Below are positions 51,661 to 59,230 of a DNA stretch of 64,000 nucleotides, one piece after another. The DNA lies in NCBI GenBank assembly GCA_964370395.1, contig CAYJIZ010000005.1, positions 58,950 through 122,949 on the forward strand. Reading direction: 5' to 3'. The DNA is from JBGUVL01 sp964370395 (GTDB lineage: Bacteria > Bacillota_I > Bacilli_A > Erysipelotrichales > Erysipelotrichaceae). Made by a program: the position numbers and the translations under genes. Numbering within the stretch: the stretch's first letter is position 1; the number at the start of each line of letters is the position of its first letter. The notes beneath the pieces were generated by a model. The model saw only the letters and a list, made by a program, of their open reading frames with translations. It did no database searches and was not told the DNA's origin.

Positions 51661-53097
51661 TTAATCGTAAGACTTTTCAAATCCGTGTTTATCCATCAAT
51701 TCTTTAATATCTACCCATTGTTCAAAATCAATATAATAATAGTAGCTTGTGTAATTCTGATAAGTTTTCTCTTCTTCCTTCGTAAAATAAGCAATGGTCA
51801 CTTCCCCTATCTCTTCCGTATTTCTTTGTTTTGGCCACCATCGATTCTTTTGTTTGAATTGTTCATTGATTCGATTTTGTAGATGTTTAAAATCATTAAA
51901 CAATTTTTCATCGGCAATAGAAATCGTATCCAATCGGTATACTTCATATAACGAAACGCCACCTTGCATTTGCATATACGTAATTTCCATCGCGATATTT
52001 TTATCATCTCCATAGGATCGATTAATTGAATTAAATCCATCACTACTTACACTTATTAATCGAAATGTATACACACAACAAAGTAGAACTACAAAACTAA
52101 TTAGGTAAGAGCTTTTGCACTTAATCTTTCGATTCGCAATAAACTGAAATCCAAGATAAATAACAAATGTAACTAGTATTGTTATGAAAATCGTTATGTT
52201 TGAATAGTCATTTGTGAAAAAATTCGTTAAAATCATCATACAGAACACAAAACTCATAAGTGGATACACAGCCCTTGAAGTTGTGATACCACCATAGTTC
52301 TCTGTTTTCTTATTTTTATAAGCAATTAATGTCAAAAGGGTAATAATGACAATCGAAGCTAGTTGCACCAATAAGATAATTGTCAATATTGGATTTATTT
52401 TAAAAGCATAGGATTGCAATGAAAATATCTCCGTCATCATATAGGTTGGTGACAAACAGCATAAAACGAGATAAACGGGACTCATCGTAACACCATCATA
52501 AATATGAGGGGTTCCACCTCCTGGTAAATTACCTGAAATAAACGATTGGATAATGGATGGGAATATCCCAAAAATCAAAGTAACAAGTACCACTATTAAG
52601 ATGGCATCAAATAGATTGTTACACTTTACTAATAGGTAATGATTCACAACATAAAGCACTGTGAATGCAACCAAATATTTTATACCGAAAGTGAACATAA
52701 ACGGATCTGACATGAAACCTGTAATTTTTGAAACGACGACTAGCACGATAGCAGGTAAACTTACAACTATCCAGCCAAAGACCATTTCACTAAATAATCT
52801 TTTTTCTCTTTTCATCGCTAGTGCATTATACAAGTCGCTTCCTTCTTGTTTGTATAATTTACTATGCAAATAAATAGGCACAACAACCGCATTGATAACA
52901 AAGAAATATTTCAATACAGAGTGCATCAAATAATATGCAGCCCCACCTGGGTTATGCATGTTATAACTGAACATCCCATTATATACGTTTCCATTAACTA
53001 AGATTAAATAAGCAATTAAACCAGCTAAGATAGAAAACTCAACAAAGATTAATTTTTGATGTTTTTTTAGAAGATAGGTAAGATATTTCTTACTCAT
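51661..53097 (-). CDS. ABC transporter permease, first membrane subunit
   Basis: The 478-residue protein shares the plan of the next gene: an N-terminal helix, a loop with KLYKQEGSDLYNALAMKREKRLF, several helices, and a C-terminal soluble domain beginning VSSDGFNSINRSYG. Repetition of the SDG-N motif in both permeases suggests a duplication. It overlaps the ATPase gene by 8 bases and precedes the second permease by 18 bases, so GntR, ATPase and both permeases are one transcript. Confidence 0.78.
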   Translation of the reverse strand: MSKKYLTYLLKKHQKLIFVEFSILAGLIAYLILVNGNVYNGMFSYNMHNPGGAAYYLMHSVLKYFFVINAVVVPIYLHSKLYKQEGSDLYNALAMKREKRLFSEMVFGWIVVSLPAIVLVVVSKITGFMSDPFMFTFGIKYLVAFTVLYVVNHYLLVKCNNLFDAILIVVLVTLIFGIFPSIIQSFISGNLPGGGTPHIYDGVTMSPVYLVLCCLSPTYMMTEIFSLQSYAFKINPILTIILLVQLASIVIITLLTLIAYKNKKTENYGGITTSRAVYPLMSFVFCMMILTNFFTNDYSNITIFITILVTFVIYLGFQFIANRKIKCKSSYLISFVVLLCCVYTFRLISVSSDGFNSINRSYGDDKNIAMEITYMQMQGGVSLYEVYRLDTISIADEKLFNDFKHLQNRINEQFKQKNRWWPKQRNTEEIGEVTIAYFTKEEEKTYQNYTSYYYYIDFEQWVDIKELMDKHGFEKSYD

Positions 53098-53971
53098 TAG
53101 AAGTTGCCTCTACTTTTGAAATAAATAGTTCTTCTAATGAAACTTCTAAGTAATCTACCATTAATGGATCCATATCTTCTATTACCTTTTTGATGTCTTC
53201 CTTATTTCCTTCTACAAGTAAATTCACTACTCTTCCTTCTATTTTTGACTCCACTACATGTAGTGATACAAAATCTTCTTTGCATTTTTCTTCTTTGAAT
53301 GCCATTTGAATTCGATGAAATTTATCTTTGCTCTCATCCATATCCTCTTTTGCACAAATTGTATTATTATCCATAATAACAAAATGATCACAAATGGATT
53401 CCACATCCGCTAAACTATGCGAAGAAATTAAAATGATACTTTCTTCATCTACGACTAAGTTTGTAATAACTTTTTTAATCAAGATCTTCATCATTGGATC
53501 CAATCCATCAAAAGACTCATCTAAAATAAGCAACTTAGGACTTAGTGACAACATCAATATGATAAACGCTTGTCTGCGCATTCCTTTACTAAAATTACGA
53601 AGTGGTTCTTTTTCATCTAACTTAGTTAGCTTCAAGTATTCTTGGTACTTTTCTTCGTTAAAGTTATCATAAAAAATAGAATAAAACGCTTTTAAAGATT
53701 GCATTGTATCATTATTTGTATAATAGGGATTATCACTTAAAAATAAAATATCTTTTTTGACTTCTTCGTTCTCATAAATTTCTTTTCCATCAAAAGTAAT
53801 GCTTCCTTCATCCGTTTGGTAAACACCAGCAATACTTCTCAGTAACGTACTTTTTCCAGCACCATTAATTCCGATAATTCCTAAAACGCTTCCCTTACTC
53901 ACTTCTAAATTACAGTCTTTCAATACTTCTTTTTGACCTAATTTTTTATACACTCCACTAATTTTAAGCAT
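53090..53971 (-). CDS. ABC transporter ATP-binding protein (YtrB type)
   Basis: The 293-residue protein shows Walker A GINGAGKSTLL, the signature NFSKGMRRQAF and Walker B LLILDESFDGLD with the switch histidine in ISSHSLADVE. A C-terminal extension of about 85 residues follows, as in the YtrB/EcsA-type subfamily. AGAAGGGAGATCAAG precedes the ATG at 53971, which lies within the end of the GntR gene. It would power export or sensing by the two permeases. Confidence 0.9.
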   Translation of the reverse strand: MLKISGVYKKLGQKEVLKDCNLEVSKGSVLGIIGINGAGKSTLLRSIAGVYQTDEGSITFDGKEIYENEEVKKDILFLSDNPYYTNNDTMQSLKAFYSIFYDNFNEEKYQEYLKLTKLDEKEPLRNFSKGMRRQAFIILMLSLSPKLLILDESFDGLDPMMKILIKKVITNLVVDEESIILISSHSLADVESICDHFVIMDNNTICAKEDMDESKDKFHRIQMAFKEEKCKEDFVSLHVVESKIEGRVVNLLVEGNKEDIKKVIEDMDPLMVDYLEVSLEELFISKVEATSNE

Positions 53972-54338
53972 CTTGATCTCCCTTCTTGTAGATAGCTGAA
54001 ACGATTTGCACAATTTCCTCTTCCTTGATTTGCAACTCTTTCAATCTTTTTACCTTCCCTTTGAATTCTTCTAACTCTCTTAACTTCCACTCATCTTTTA
54101 CTTCGCTATTCGCAATGAAATAACCACGTTTGTAAGAAGAAACAATCACGCCTTTGTTTTCTAACTCTGCATAAGCTTTTGCGACAGTATTTGGATTAAC
54201 TTTCAAATCTTCCGCTAGACTTCTGACAGAAGGTAGTTTGTCTTCACTTTGTAAGATTCCAATACTCACAAAATGAATAACTTGTTCTACAATTTGTTCA
54301 AATATTGGTTGTTTACTGCTTTGTTTTATAATAAACAT
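53964..54338 (-). CDS. GntR-family regulator, YtrA subfamily
   Basis: The 124-residue protein is a short GntR regulator: FEQIVEQVIHFVSIGILQSEDKLPSVRSLAEDLKVNPNTVAKAYAELENKGVIV is the winged helix, followed by a 50-residue dimerisation tail. YtrA-type repressors control their own ABC operons and often respond to cell-wall stress. A nested palindrome with CTGTA/TACAG units is at its promoter. GGAGGTAAGGT precedes the ATG. Confidence 0.9.
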   Translation of the reverse strand: MFIIKQSSKQPIFEQIVEQVIHFVSIGILQSEDKLPSVRSLAEDLKVNPNTVAKAYAELENKGVIVSSYKRGYFIANSEVKDEWKLRELEEFKGKVKRLKELQIKEEEIVQIVSAIYKKGDQDA

Positions 54339-54349
54339 ACCTTACCTCC

Positions 54350-54410
54350 ATTCTGTACTATCTGTACTATTACAGTAATACAGAATTATCATTTTGTCAA
54401 CATTTGTCAA
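54350..54410 (-). promoter_or_regulatory. Promoter and operator of the GntR-ABC operon
   Basis: Two TTGACA-like hexamers (plus-strand TGTCAA at 54395-54400 and 54405-54410) could serve as -35 elements. Overlapping the downstream part, ATTCTGTA (54350-54357) and TACAGAAT (54379-54386) form an outer palindrome and CTGTA-CTAT-TACAG (54362-54375) an inner one. Both are likely sites for the GntR protein. Confidence 0.55.
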
Positions 54411-54411
54411 A

Positions 54412-54441
54412 AAAAAGATAGAAAGGACTACTTTCTATCTC
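54412..54441 (-). terminator. Terminator of trmN6
   Basis: On the minus strand AGATAGAAAG and CTTTCTATCT pair around a short loop, followed by seven T, next to the stop. Confidence 0.85.
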
Positions 54442-55098
54442 TTAAATATACTTAGGTGGTAAGATTTTTAAATGTACTTTGGTTTTGTATATCGCCTCTA
54501 TTAATACACTTTTTGCTTCTTTATCTGTTTGATCGTACACTATTTGTAGCGTCTTAATCATCAACTCATGTTGATGGCACAAAGCCATAATATCCACTAA
54601 TCGATCTGCACGATGTACCATATAAAAACGCCCATTACTTTGTAGACACGTCGCTACCCTCGCAATTAATGTTTCCAAACACAAATACATCTCATGTCGT
54701 GCTATATTACGCATTGTCGGCTCTTCATTACGATGTTGCTCACACTTAAAGTAAGGAGGATTACTAATAATCACATCAAAATTACGTTCTTTTAAATCCT
54801 TAAAATCAACGCATTCAATCTTTGCATTTTCAATATGAAATGCTTCCATATTATAGTTTGCCATAGCACAAGCTTCTTCTTGAATATCAATCCCATAAAG
54901 CAAACTAGCATTGCTTTTACTCGCATGCAAAAGCAATGCTCCATTATTTGTTCCTACATCTAGCACTTTTTCATTCGCTTTAATTTTCATAAACAAAGCC
55001 AATAAAGAAGTATCTGTATTAATACGAAACATGTCTTTTCGTTGGTACACATACGTGTCTGTATTGGCGATGTAATCTAAGGTATAATCTTTTTCCAT
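54442..55098 (-). CDS. tRNA1(Val) adenine-37 N6-methyltransferase-like protein (YfiC/TrmN6)
   Basis: The 218-residue protein is a class I SAM methyltransferase. The N-terminus has MFRINTDTSLLALFM, the SAM loop is VLDVGTNNGALLL, and the catalytic motif is ISNPPYF with N6-adenine or glutamine specificity. The family methylates A37 of tRNA1(Val), but other targets are possible. The ATG at 55098 lies 6 bases after a TATAAT and has no ribosome site, so the mRNA is probably leaderless. A longer frame to 55140 crosses that promoter. Confidence 0.83.
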   Translation of the reverse strand: MEKDYTLDYIANTDTYVYQRKDMFRINTDTSLLALFMKIKANEKVLDVGTNNGALLLHASKSNASLLYGIDIQEEACAMANYNMEAFHIENAKIECVDFKDLKERNFDVIISNPPYFKCEQHRNEEPTMRNIARHEMYLCLETLIARVATCLQSNGRFYMVHRADRLVDIMALCHQHELMIKTLQIVYDQTDKEAKSVLIEAIYKTKVHLKILPPKYI

Positions 55099-55104
55099 AA
55101 AATT

Positions 55105-55133
55105 ATTATAAAAGAAAAATAGTAAAATGACAA
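55105..55133 (-). promoter_or_regulatory. Promoter of a probable leaderless mRNA (trmN6)
   Basis: On the minus strand TTGTCA (55128-55133), exactly 17 bases and TATAAT (55105-55110) are followed after 6 bases by the ATG, so transcription should start at or next to the A of the start codon. Confidence 0.7.
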
Positions 55134-55145
55134 TTTTCATTTCAT

Positions 55146-55168
55146 AAAAAAAGGTGCAAACGCACCTC
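55146..55168 (-). terminator. Terminator of fhs
   Basis: On the minus strand AGGTGC-GTTT-GCACCT is followed by seven T, touching the fhs stop. Confidence 0.85.
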
Positions 55169-56842
55169 TTAAAATAATCCTTTCATATTTCCATTTTCAT
55201 CAATGTCCATATTGTTTGCTGCTGGTACTTTAGGAAGTCCAGGCATCGTCATAACACTACCGGTTAAAGCAACAATAAATCCTGCTCCAATGGAAGGTCT
55301 AAACTCACGAATTGTAATTGTGAACCCTTTTGGTGCACCAAACACTTTCGCATCATCTGTTAATGAAGTAGGCACTTTAGCCATACAAATTGGCATTTTA
55401 TCCCAACCTAATTGCTCATACATTTCCATTTGTGCTCTAGCTTCATCTGAATAATCAACACTACCCGCACCATAACAAGTACTTGCAATCTTAAAGATTT
55501 TATCTTCAATACTATCTTCTACATCATAAATTGGTTTGAAGTTATTTTCTTGGTTATCCACAATTTCAACTAATTGTTTTGCTAAATCAACCGCTCCTTC
55601 TCCACCTTTTGCCCATACTTGAGATAGTGACATAGGATGGTTGTTTTCTTTACACCAATTTTGTAATGCTTCTACTTCTGCTTGTGTGTCACTCGCAAAC
55701 TCATTGATCGCAACAACATATGGAAGTCCAAATGCTTGTACTGTTTCAATGTGTTTTTCTAAGTTGGCACAACCTTCTAACATCGCTTCTACATTTTCTT
55801 CTTTTAAATCTTCAAAATCAATTCCACCATGTTGTTTTAAAGCACGAATTGTAGCCACAATCACAACTGCACTCGGCGTTAAATTCGCAAAACGACATTT
55901 GATATCCAAGAATTTTTCAGCCCCTAAATCAGCTCCAAAACCTGCTTCCGTAATAACATAATCTGCTAGTTTCAAACTCGTTTTTGTAGCTAACACACTG
56001 TTACAACCATGTGCGATATTCGCAAAAGGCCCACCGTGAATTAACACTGGGTTATTTTCTAAGGTTTGTACAAGATTTGGTTTGATCGCATCTTTCATAA
56101 CTAATGCAAGTGCTCCTTCAATACCTAAATCTCTTACATGTACTGGTTTTCCCTTTGTGTTATACGCAACTAAAATGTTACCCAAACGTTGTTTTAAATC
56201 CATCAATGAAGAAGACAAGCATAAAATCGCCATTACCTCACTTGCTACAGTGATGTTAAAACCATCTTCTCTTTCTACTCCATTTGCTTTTGGACCTAAC
56301 CCTACTTGTACTCTTCTAAGGTTACGATCATTCATATCCAACACACGTTTGAACACAACGTTGTGAATATCGATATCCAATTCGTTCCCTTGGTGAATGT
56401 GGTTATCCAAACACGCACTAATTAAATTATTACAAGTCGTAATCGCATGCATATCTCCAGTAAAGTGAAGGTTAATGTCTTCCATAGGTACAACTTGAGC
56501 ATATCCTCCTCCAGTTGCTCCCCCTTTTAATCCAAATACTGGACCTAATGAAGGTTCACGTAATGCTACCATCGCATTTTTATTAATTTGCTTAAAGGCA
56601 TCCACTAACCCAACAGTGGTAGTTGATTTCCCTTCTCCAGCTTTGGTTGGATTAATCGCTGTTACTAAGATTAGTTTCCCATCTTCTTTCGCTTCTAACT
56701 TCTTTAATACATCCAACGAAATCTTCGCTTTATAGTTACCATATAACTCTAAATCCTCTTGTGCAATGTTCGCTTTTTTCGCAATTTCAATAATTGGCTC
56801 CATTTTTGCTTCTTTTGCAATTTCTAAATCTGTTTTGTACAT
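55169..56842 (-). CDS. fhs: Formate-tetrahydrofolate ligase
   Basis: The enzyme makes 10-formyl-tetrahydrofolate from formate, THF and ATP. The 557-residue protein has the ATP loop NPTKAGEGKSTTTVGL, REPSLGPVFGLKGGATGGGYAQV, HFTGDMHAI, the TEAGFGADLGAEKF motif and a C-terminal MPGLPKVPAA, all family standard. GTTTAGGAGGTTTCAC-like sequence precedes the ATG (plus-strand CCTCCTAA). A 31-base promoter element nearly identical to that before purD lies 28 bases upstream. Confidence 0.96.
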   Translation of the reverse strand: MYKTDLEIAKEAKMEPIIEIAKKANIAQEDLELYGNYKAKISLDVLKKLEAKEDGKLILVTAINPTKAGEGKSTTTVGLVDAFKQINKNAMVALREPSLGPVFGLKGGATGGGYAQVVPMEDINLHFTGDMHAITTCNNLISACLDNHIHQGNELDIDIHNVVFKRVLDMNDRNLRRVQVGLGPKANGVEREDGFNITVASEVMAILCLSSSLMDLKQRLGNILVAYNTKGKPVHVRDLGIEGALALVMKDAIKPNLVQTLENNPVLIHGGPFANIAHGCNSVLATKTSLKLADYVITEAGFGADLGAEKFLDIKCRFANLTPSAVVIVATIRALKQHGGIDFEDLKEENVEAMLEGCANLEKHIETVQAFGLPYVVAINEFASDTQAEVEALQNWCKENNHPMSLSQVWAKGGEGAVDLAKQLVEIVDNQENNFKPIYDVEDSIEDKIFKIASTCYGAGSVDYSDEARAQMEMYEQLGWDKMPICMAKVPTSLTDDAKVFGAPKGFTITIREFRPSIGAGFIVALTGSVMTMPGLPKVPAANNMDIDENGNMKGLF

Positions 56843-56869
56843 GTGAAACCTCCTAAATAGTCTTAAAAA

Positions 56870-56900
56870 TACACTTCTATTTTACTTTATTTATCGTGTC
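56870..56900 (-). promoter_or_regulatory. Shared purD/fhs promoter element, fhs copy
   Basis: This 31-base stretch matches 61795-61825 at 28 positions. On the minus strand it starts GACAC, contains TAAATAAAGTAAAATAGA and ends GTGTA, with ACAC and GTGT as outer inverted arms. Confidence 0.55.
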
Positions 56901-56997
56901 TTTACAATGTTACTTTTCATTTCTATAAGTATTTACTTTTCTCTTGATTAAAAAGGATAAATAGCCTAACATGGTACTTAGAAAGAGAGAGCGTACA

Positions 56998-57435
56998 ATG
57001 AAAATATTAATTGATGCGGATGCTTGTCCTGTTATTCCAGAAACAATCAAAATCGCAAAAGAAAATGAGATTGAAGTCATTGTCGTTTCTGACTTTAATC
57101 ACGAATTACACTATGAAGGTGTACAAATTGAAAGAGTAGCACAAGGTAATGATTTTAGTGATCATCATATTTTTCAATTATGTAGTAAAAACGATATTGT
57201 CATCACAAGTGATGGTGGCCTTGCTAATCTAATATTAGGCAAACAAGCTATTCCCATTTCGTTTAACGGTTTTATCTATAACCTAGGAAATATCGATCGC
57301 GTTCTTATGGAACGTTACTTAAACGCAAAAGCGAGAAAAGCAAAACAAAGAGGTAAAAACATTCCTAAACGAACCAAAGAAGATGATGAAAATTTCATCA
57401 TTGCTTTAGAGAAGGTAATTAAACAAAATAAATAA
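56998..57435 (+). CDS. YaiI/YqxD family protein (DUF188)
   Basis: The 145-residue protein opens KILIDADACPVIPETIKIAKENEIEVIVVSDFNHEL and contains DIVITSDGGLANLILGK and the basic ARKAKQRGKN tail. This is DUF188, a PIN-like fold of unknown function. The ATG at 56998 follows GAAAGAGAGAGCGTACA; the longer frame from 56971 lacks a better site. It is convergent with the peptide gene and shares its terminator. Confidence 0.88.
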   Translation: MKILIDADACPVIPETIKIAKENEIEVIVVSDFNHELHYEGVQIERVAQGNDFSDHHIFQLCSKNDIVITSDGGLANLILGKQAIPISFNGFIYNLGNIDRVLMERYLNAKARKAKQRGKNIPKRTKEDDENFIIALEKVIKQNK

Positions 57436-57440
57436 GAAAA

Positions 57441-57476
57441 AAGAAAAGTCTATCTAATAGAAGGTAGACTTTTCTT
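57441..57476. terminator. Bidirectional terminator between yaiI and the peptide gene
   Basis: Fifteen-base arms (AAGAAAAGTCTATCT and AGGTAGACTTTTCTT, with one G-T pair) close a 6-base loop. Confidence 0.88.
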
Positions 57477-57500
57477 ATCGTTTTAAACTAAACTTTGTTT

Positions 57501-57626
57501 CTACACTTTGTCACAACCAGGACCAGTACATGCGTTAACTGTTTCGACATTTTGTGTTGAATGGTAAGCAACCATTGAGAACAGCACTCCAATCGTAAAC
57601 ATAACTACTAGAATTTTCTTTTTCAT
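57501..57626 (-). CDS. 41-residue exported peptide, candidate signalling pheromone
   Basis: The peptide begins MKKKILVVMFTIGVLFSMVA, a lysine-rich N-terminus and hydrophobic core fit for Sec export. A short polar region (YHSTQNVETV) and the tail NACTGPGCDKV with two cysteines five residues apart follow. AAGGAGGTGATAAA, a near-perfect ribosome site, lies inside the end of the regulator gene, and ATGA couples the start to the regulator's stop. This is the geometry of Rap-Phr and other RRNPP receptor-peptide pairs. Proteolysis to a short C-terminal pheromone is an inference. No homolog is recognised. Confidence 0.7.
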   Translation of the reverse strand: MKKKILVVMFTIGVLFSMVAYHSTQNVETVNACTGPGCDKV

Positions 57627-58900
57627 TTTATCACCTCCTTATCTCTTACATTTATCTCATCAAAATGTATATCCCACTCTTCAAAAAACTCATAATCACA
57701 CGCTTTGTAGTGTAAATATAATTCTTCAAATTCTAAATGATGCCCAATTAATAACAACTGTTCAAGTATAATGTGACGCTCAAATGTATTTTCTCTACCC
57801 AACACTCCAATTAATCTATTAGTTATAAAGTCATATAATTTGTTTTTACTCACTTTATTAAAATATAAGTCAAAATATTTGAACATTAGTTTGTGACTTA
57901 CATTTAGGTTTTTTTCCTCGTTTAAATTAAAATACTCTTGCTCTTTTCCTAAAACACAACATACGTGTAAATAGACTAATTTAATAATCGTCGAACATCT
58001 GACACTTGAATTAATATTATCAACCAAAAAATGAAATGACTTCTTGAAATCATGTATACAGAAGAATTGCATCGCCAGATAATGAGAACTTGAACTAACA
58101 CAAAAATTTGATAATTTGGATTTGTGATTTTGAACAATTTTCACCAACTTATTGAGATAATACGCTGCTTTTTCAAACTCTTTCAAGGCGTAATAATTCG
58201 CATGGTAAGCTTGAAAGCATACTAGTTGTAGATTGAACATTTTTTCAAAACCTTCTTTGACAACAATTTTATCAACACATTTAATCGCTTCTTCTAATAG
58301 TTTATTCATTCTATTTATACGCTCATTAATTATTAACACAACAATTTCATCATCGTATTCATTTGGAATAAAAGACATTTCCTTAGTTATCGTATCAATA
58401 TCCGAACTAAGCCGATAAATGTTTGCAAAAGCCCCATAACAGAAACTTAACCACAAATCTCTAGGCAACATATCCACACACATTTTTAAGAATGTAACCT
58501 GATTTCTCTTATATGTACCAAAATCAACAAATAGACAATAAATGAAATCTAAGACATCATAATAGAAACGATAAGGATAATAATCAAATTGTGTTTTATC
58601 AACGCCATTTAATAGAACCTTCAATTCTTCGTAATCAAAATTTTCTATTAAATGTTTCACTTTTGCTGATAAATCCATAAAGTATTTATTCGCTACTGGA
58701 TCTTCTTTATATGGAATTTTATTCGCTCTAAAAATGTCTGCGTAAACTTTGTCTACCTCAGACTTCCCTTCCATTATTTTTTTGTATAGCGTATAACTAC
58801 AAATTTGACTATTCTTGTCATACAAGAAGCTTTTTAAAGGAATATAATATTTTATTCTATGATATTCACATATGCTTCCTAATCGTTCTCTTCGATTCAA
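57623..58900 (-). CDS. RRNPP/Rgg-like helical transcriptional regulator
   Basis: The 425-residue protein starts at a TTG with TTAGGGGGTAATAAT upstream; no ATG occurs before residue 64. Residues about 6-65 fit the XRE-type helix-turn-helix of Rgg proteins: LGSICEYHRIKYYIPLKSF, then ICSYTLYKKIMEGKSEV and a third helix to ANKI. The remaining 350 residues are almost entirely helical, with paired aromatic helices as in TPR-type peptide-binding domains (for example AYHANYYALKEFEKAAYYL). It is followed by a secreted peptide gene. The family match is by pattern, not by clear identity. Confidence 0.65.
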   Translation of the reverse strand: MNRRERLGSICEYHRIKYYIPLKSFLYDKNSQICSYTLYKKIMEGKSEVDKVYADIFRANKIPYKEDPVANKYFMDLSAKVKHLIENFDYEELKVLLNGVDKTQFDYYPYRFYYDVLDFIYCLFVDFGTYKRNQVTFLKMCVDMLPRDLWLSFCYGAFANIYRLSSDIDTITKEMSFIPNEYDDEIVVLIINERINRMNKLLEEAIKCVDKIVVKEGFEKMFNLQLVCFQAYHANYYALKEFEKAAYYLNKLVKIVQNHKSKLSNFCVSSSSHYLAMQFFCIHDFKKSFHFLVDNINSSVRCSTIIKLVYLHVCCVLGKEQEYFNLNEEKNLNVSHKLMFKYFDLYFNKVSKNKLYDFITNRLIGVLGRENTFERHIILEQLLLIGHHLEFEELYLHYKACDYEFFEEWDIHFDEINVRDKEVIK

Positions 58901-59230
58901 ATTATTACCCCCTAATCAGATTATAGTATAAATTGTTATGTAAATTGCGTTTAACACTCGAATTAATTTAAACTTAAAATTTCATTTGTTTTCAACAAAA
59001 GTTTCTTTCCTAATTCATTTTGGTGTAATAAATATTCCTCGAATTCCTCCCATCAACAATCAATTTGTTTCTATCTCAATTATAACAGTCCTTATGTGTT
59101 TTTCAATGAAAGACACGAAAGTGAAAAAATCACATAATTCGATTCAGTATAACAAAAACAACTTTTTACTTTGTTTTAATTAAACGAAAAAAAAGATATC
59201 ACACTTTTTCGTGATATCTTCTCTTTTTTC
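58901..59230. other. Leader and promoter region of the regulator-peptide cassette
   Basis: On the minus strand a strong promoter, TTGAAA (59101-59106), 16 bases, TATAAT (59079-59084), would give a roughly 170-base leader. A second TATAAT (58920-58925) sits 19 bases before the TTG start without a clear -35. Between them, TTTGTT-TTC-AACAAA (58985-58999) is a 15-base palindrome suited to autoregulation. No credible small ORF was found in the leader; the longest candidates have 12 codons or fewer. Confidence 0.55.
59186..59222 (-). terminator. Terminator of purD-purB
   Basis: On the minus strand GATATCAC and GTGATATC pair around GAAAAAGT, followed by eight T. Confidence 0.88.

Noticed and set aside
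58986..59183. 65-codon plus-strand frame in the leader of the regulator gene
   Set aside because: It has no ribosome site, its composition mirrors AT-rich intergenic DNA, and it runs against the promoter evidence on the minus strand.
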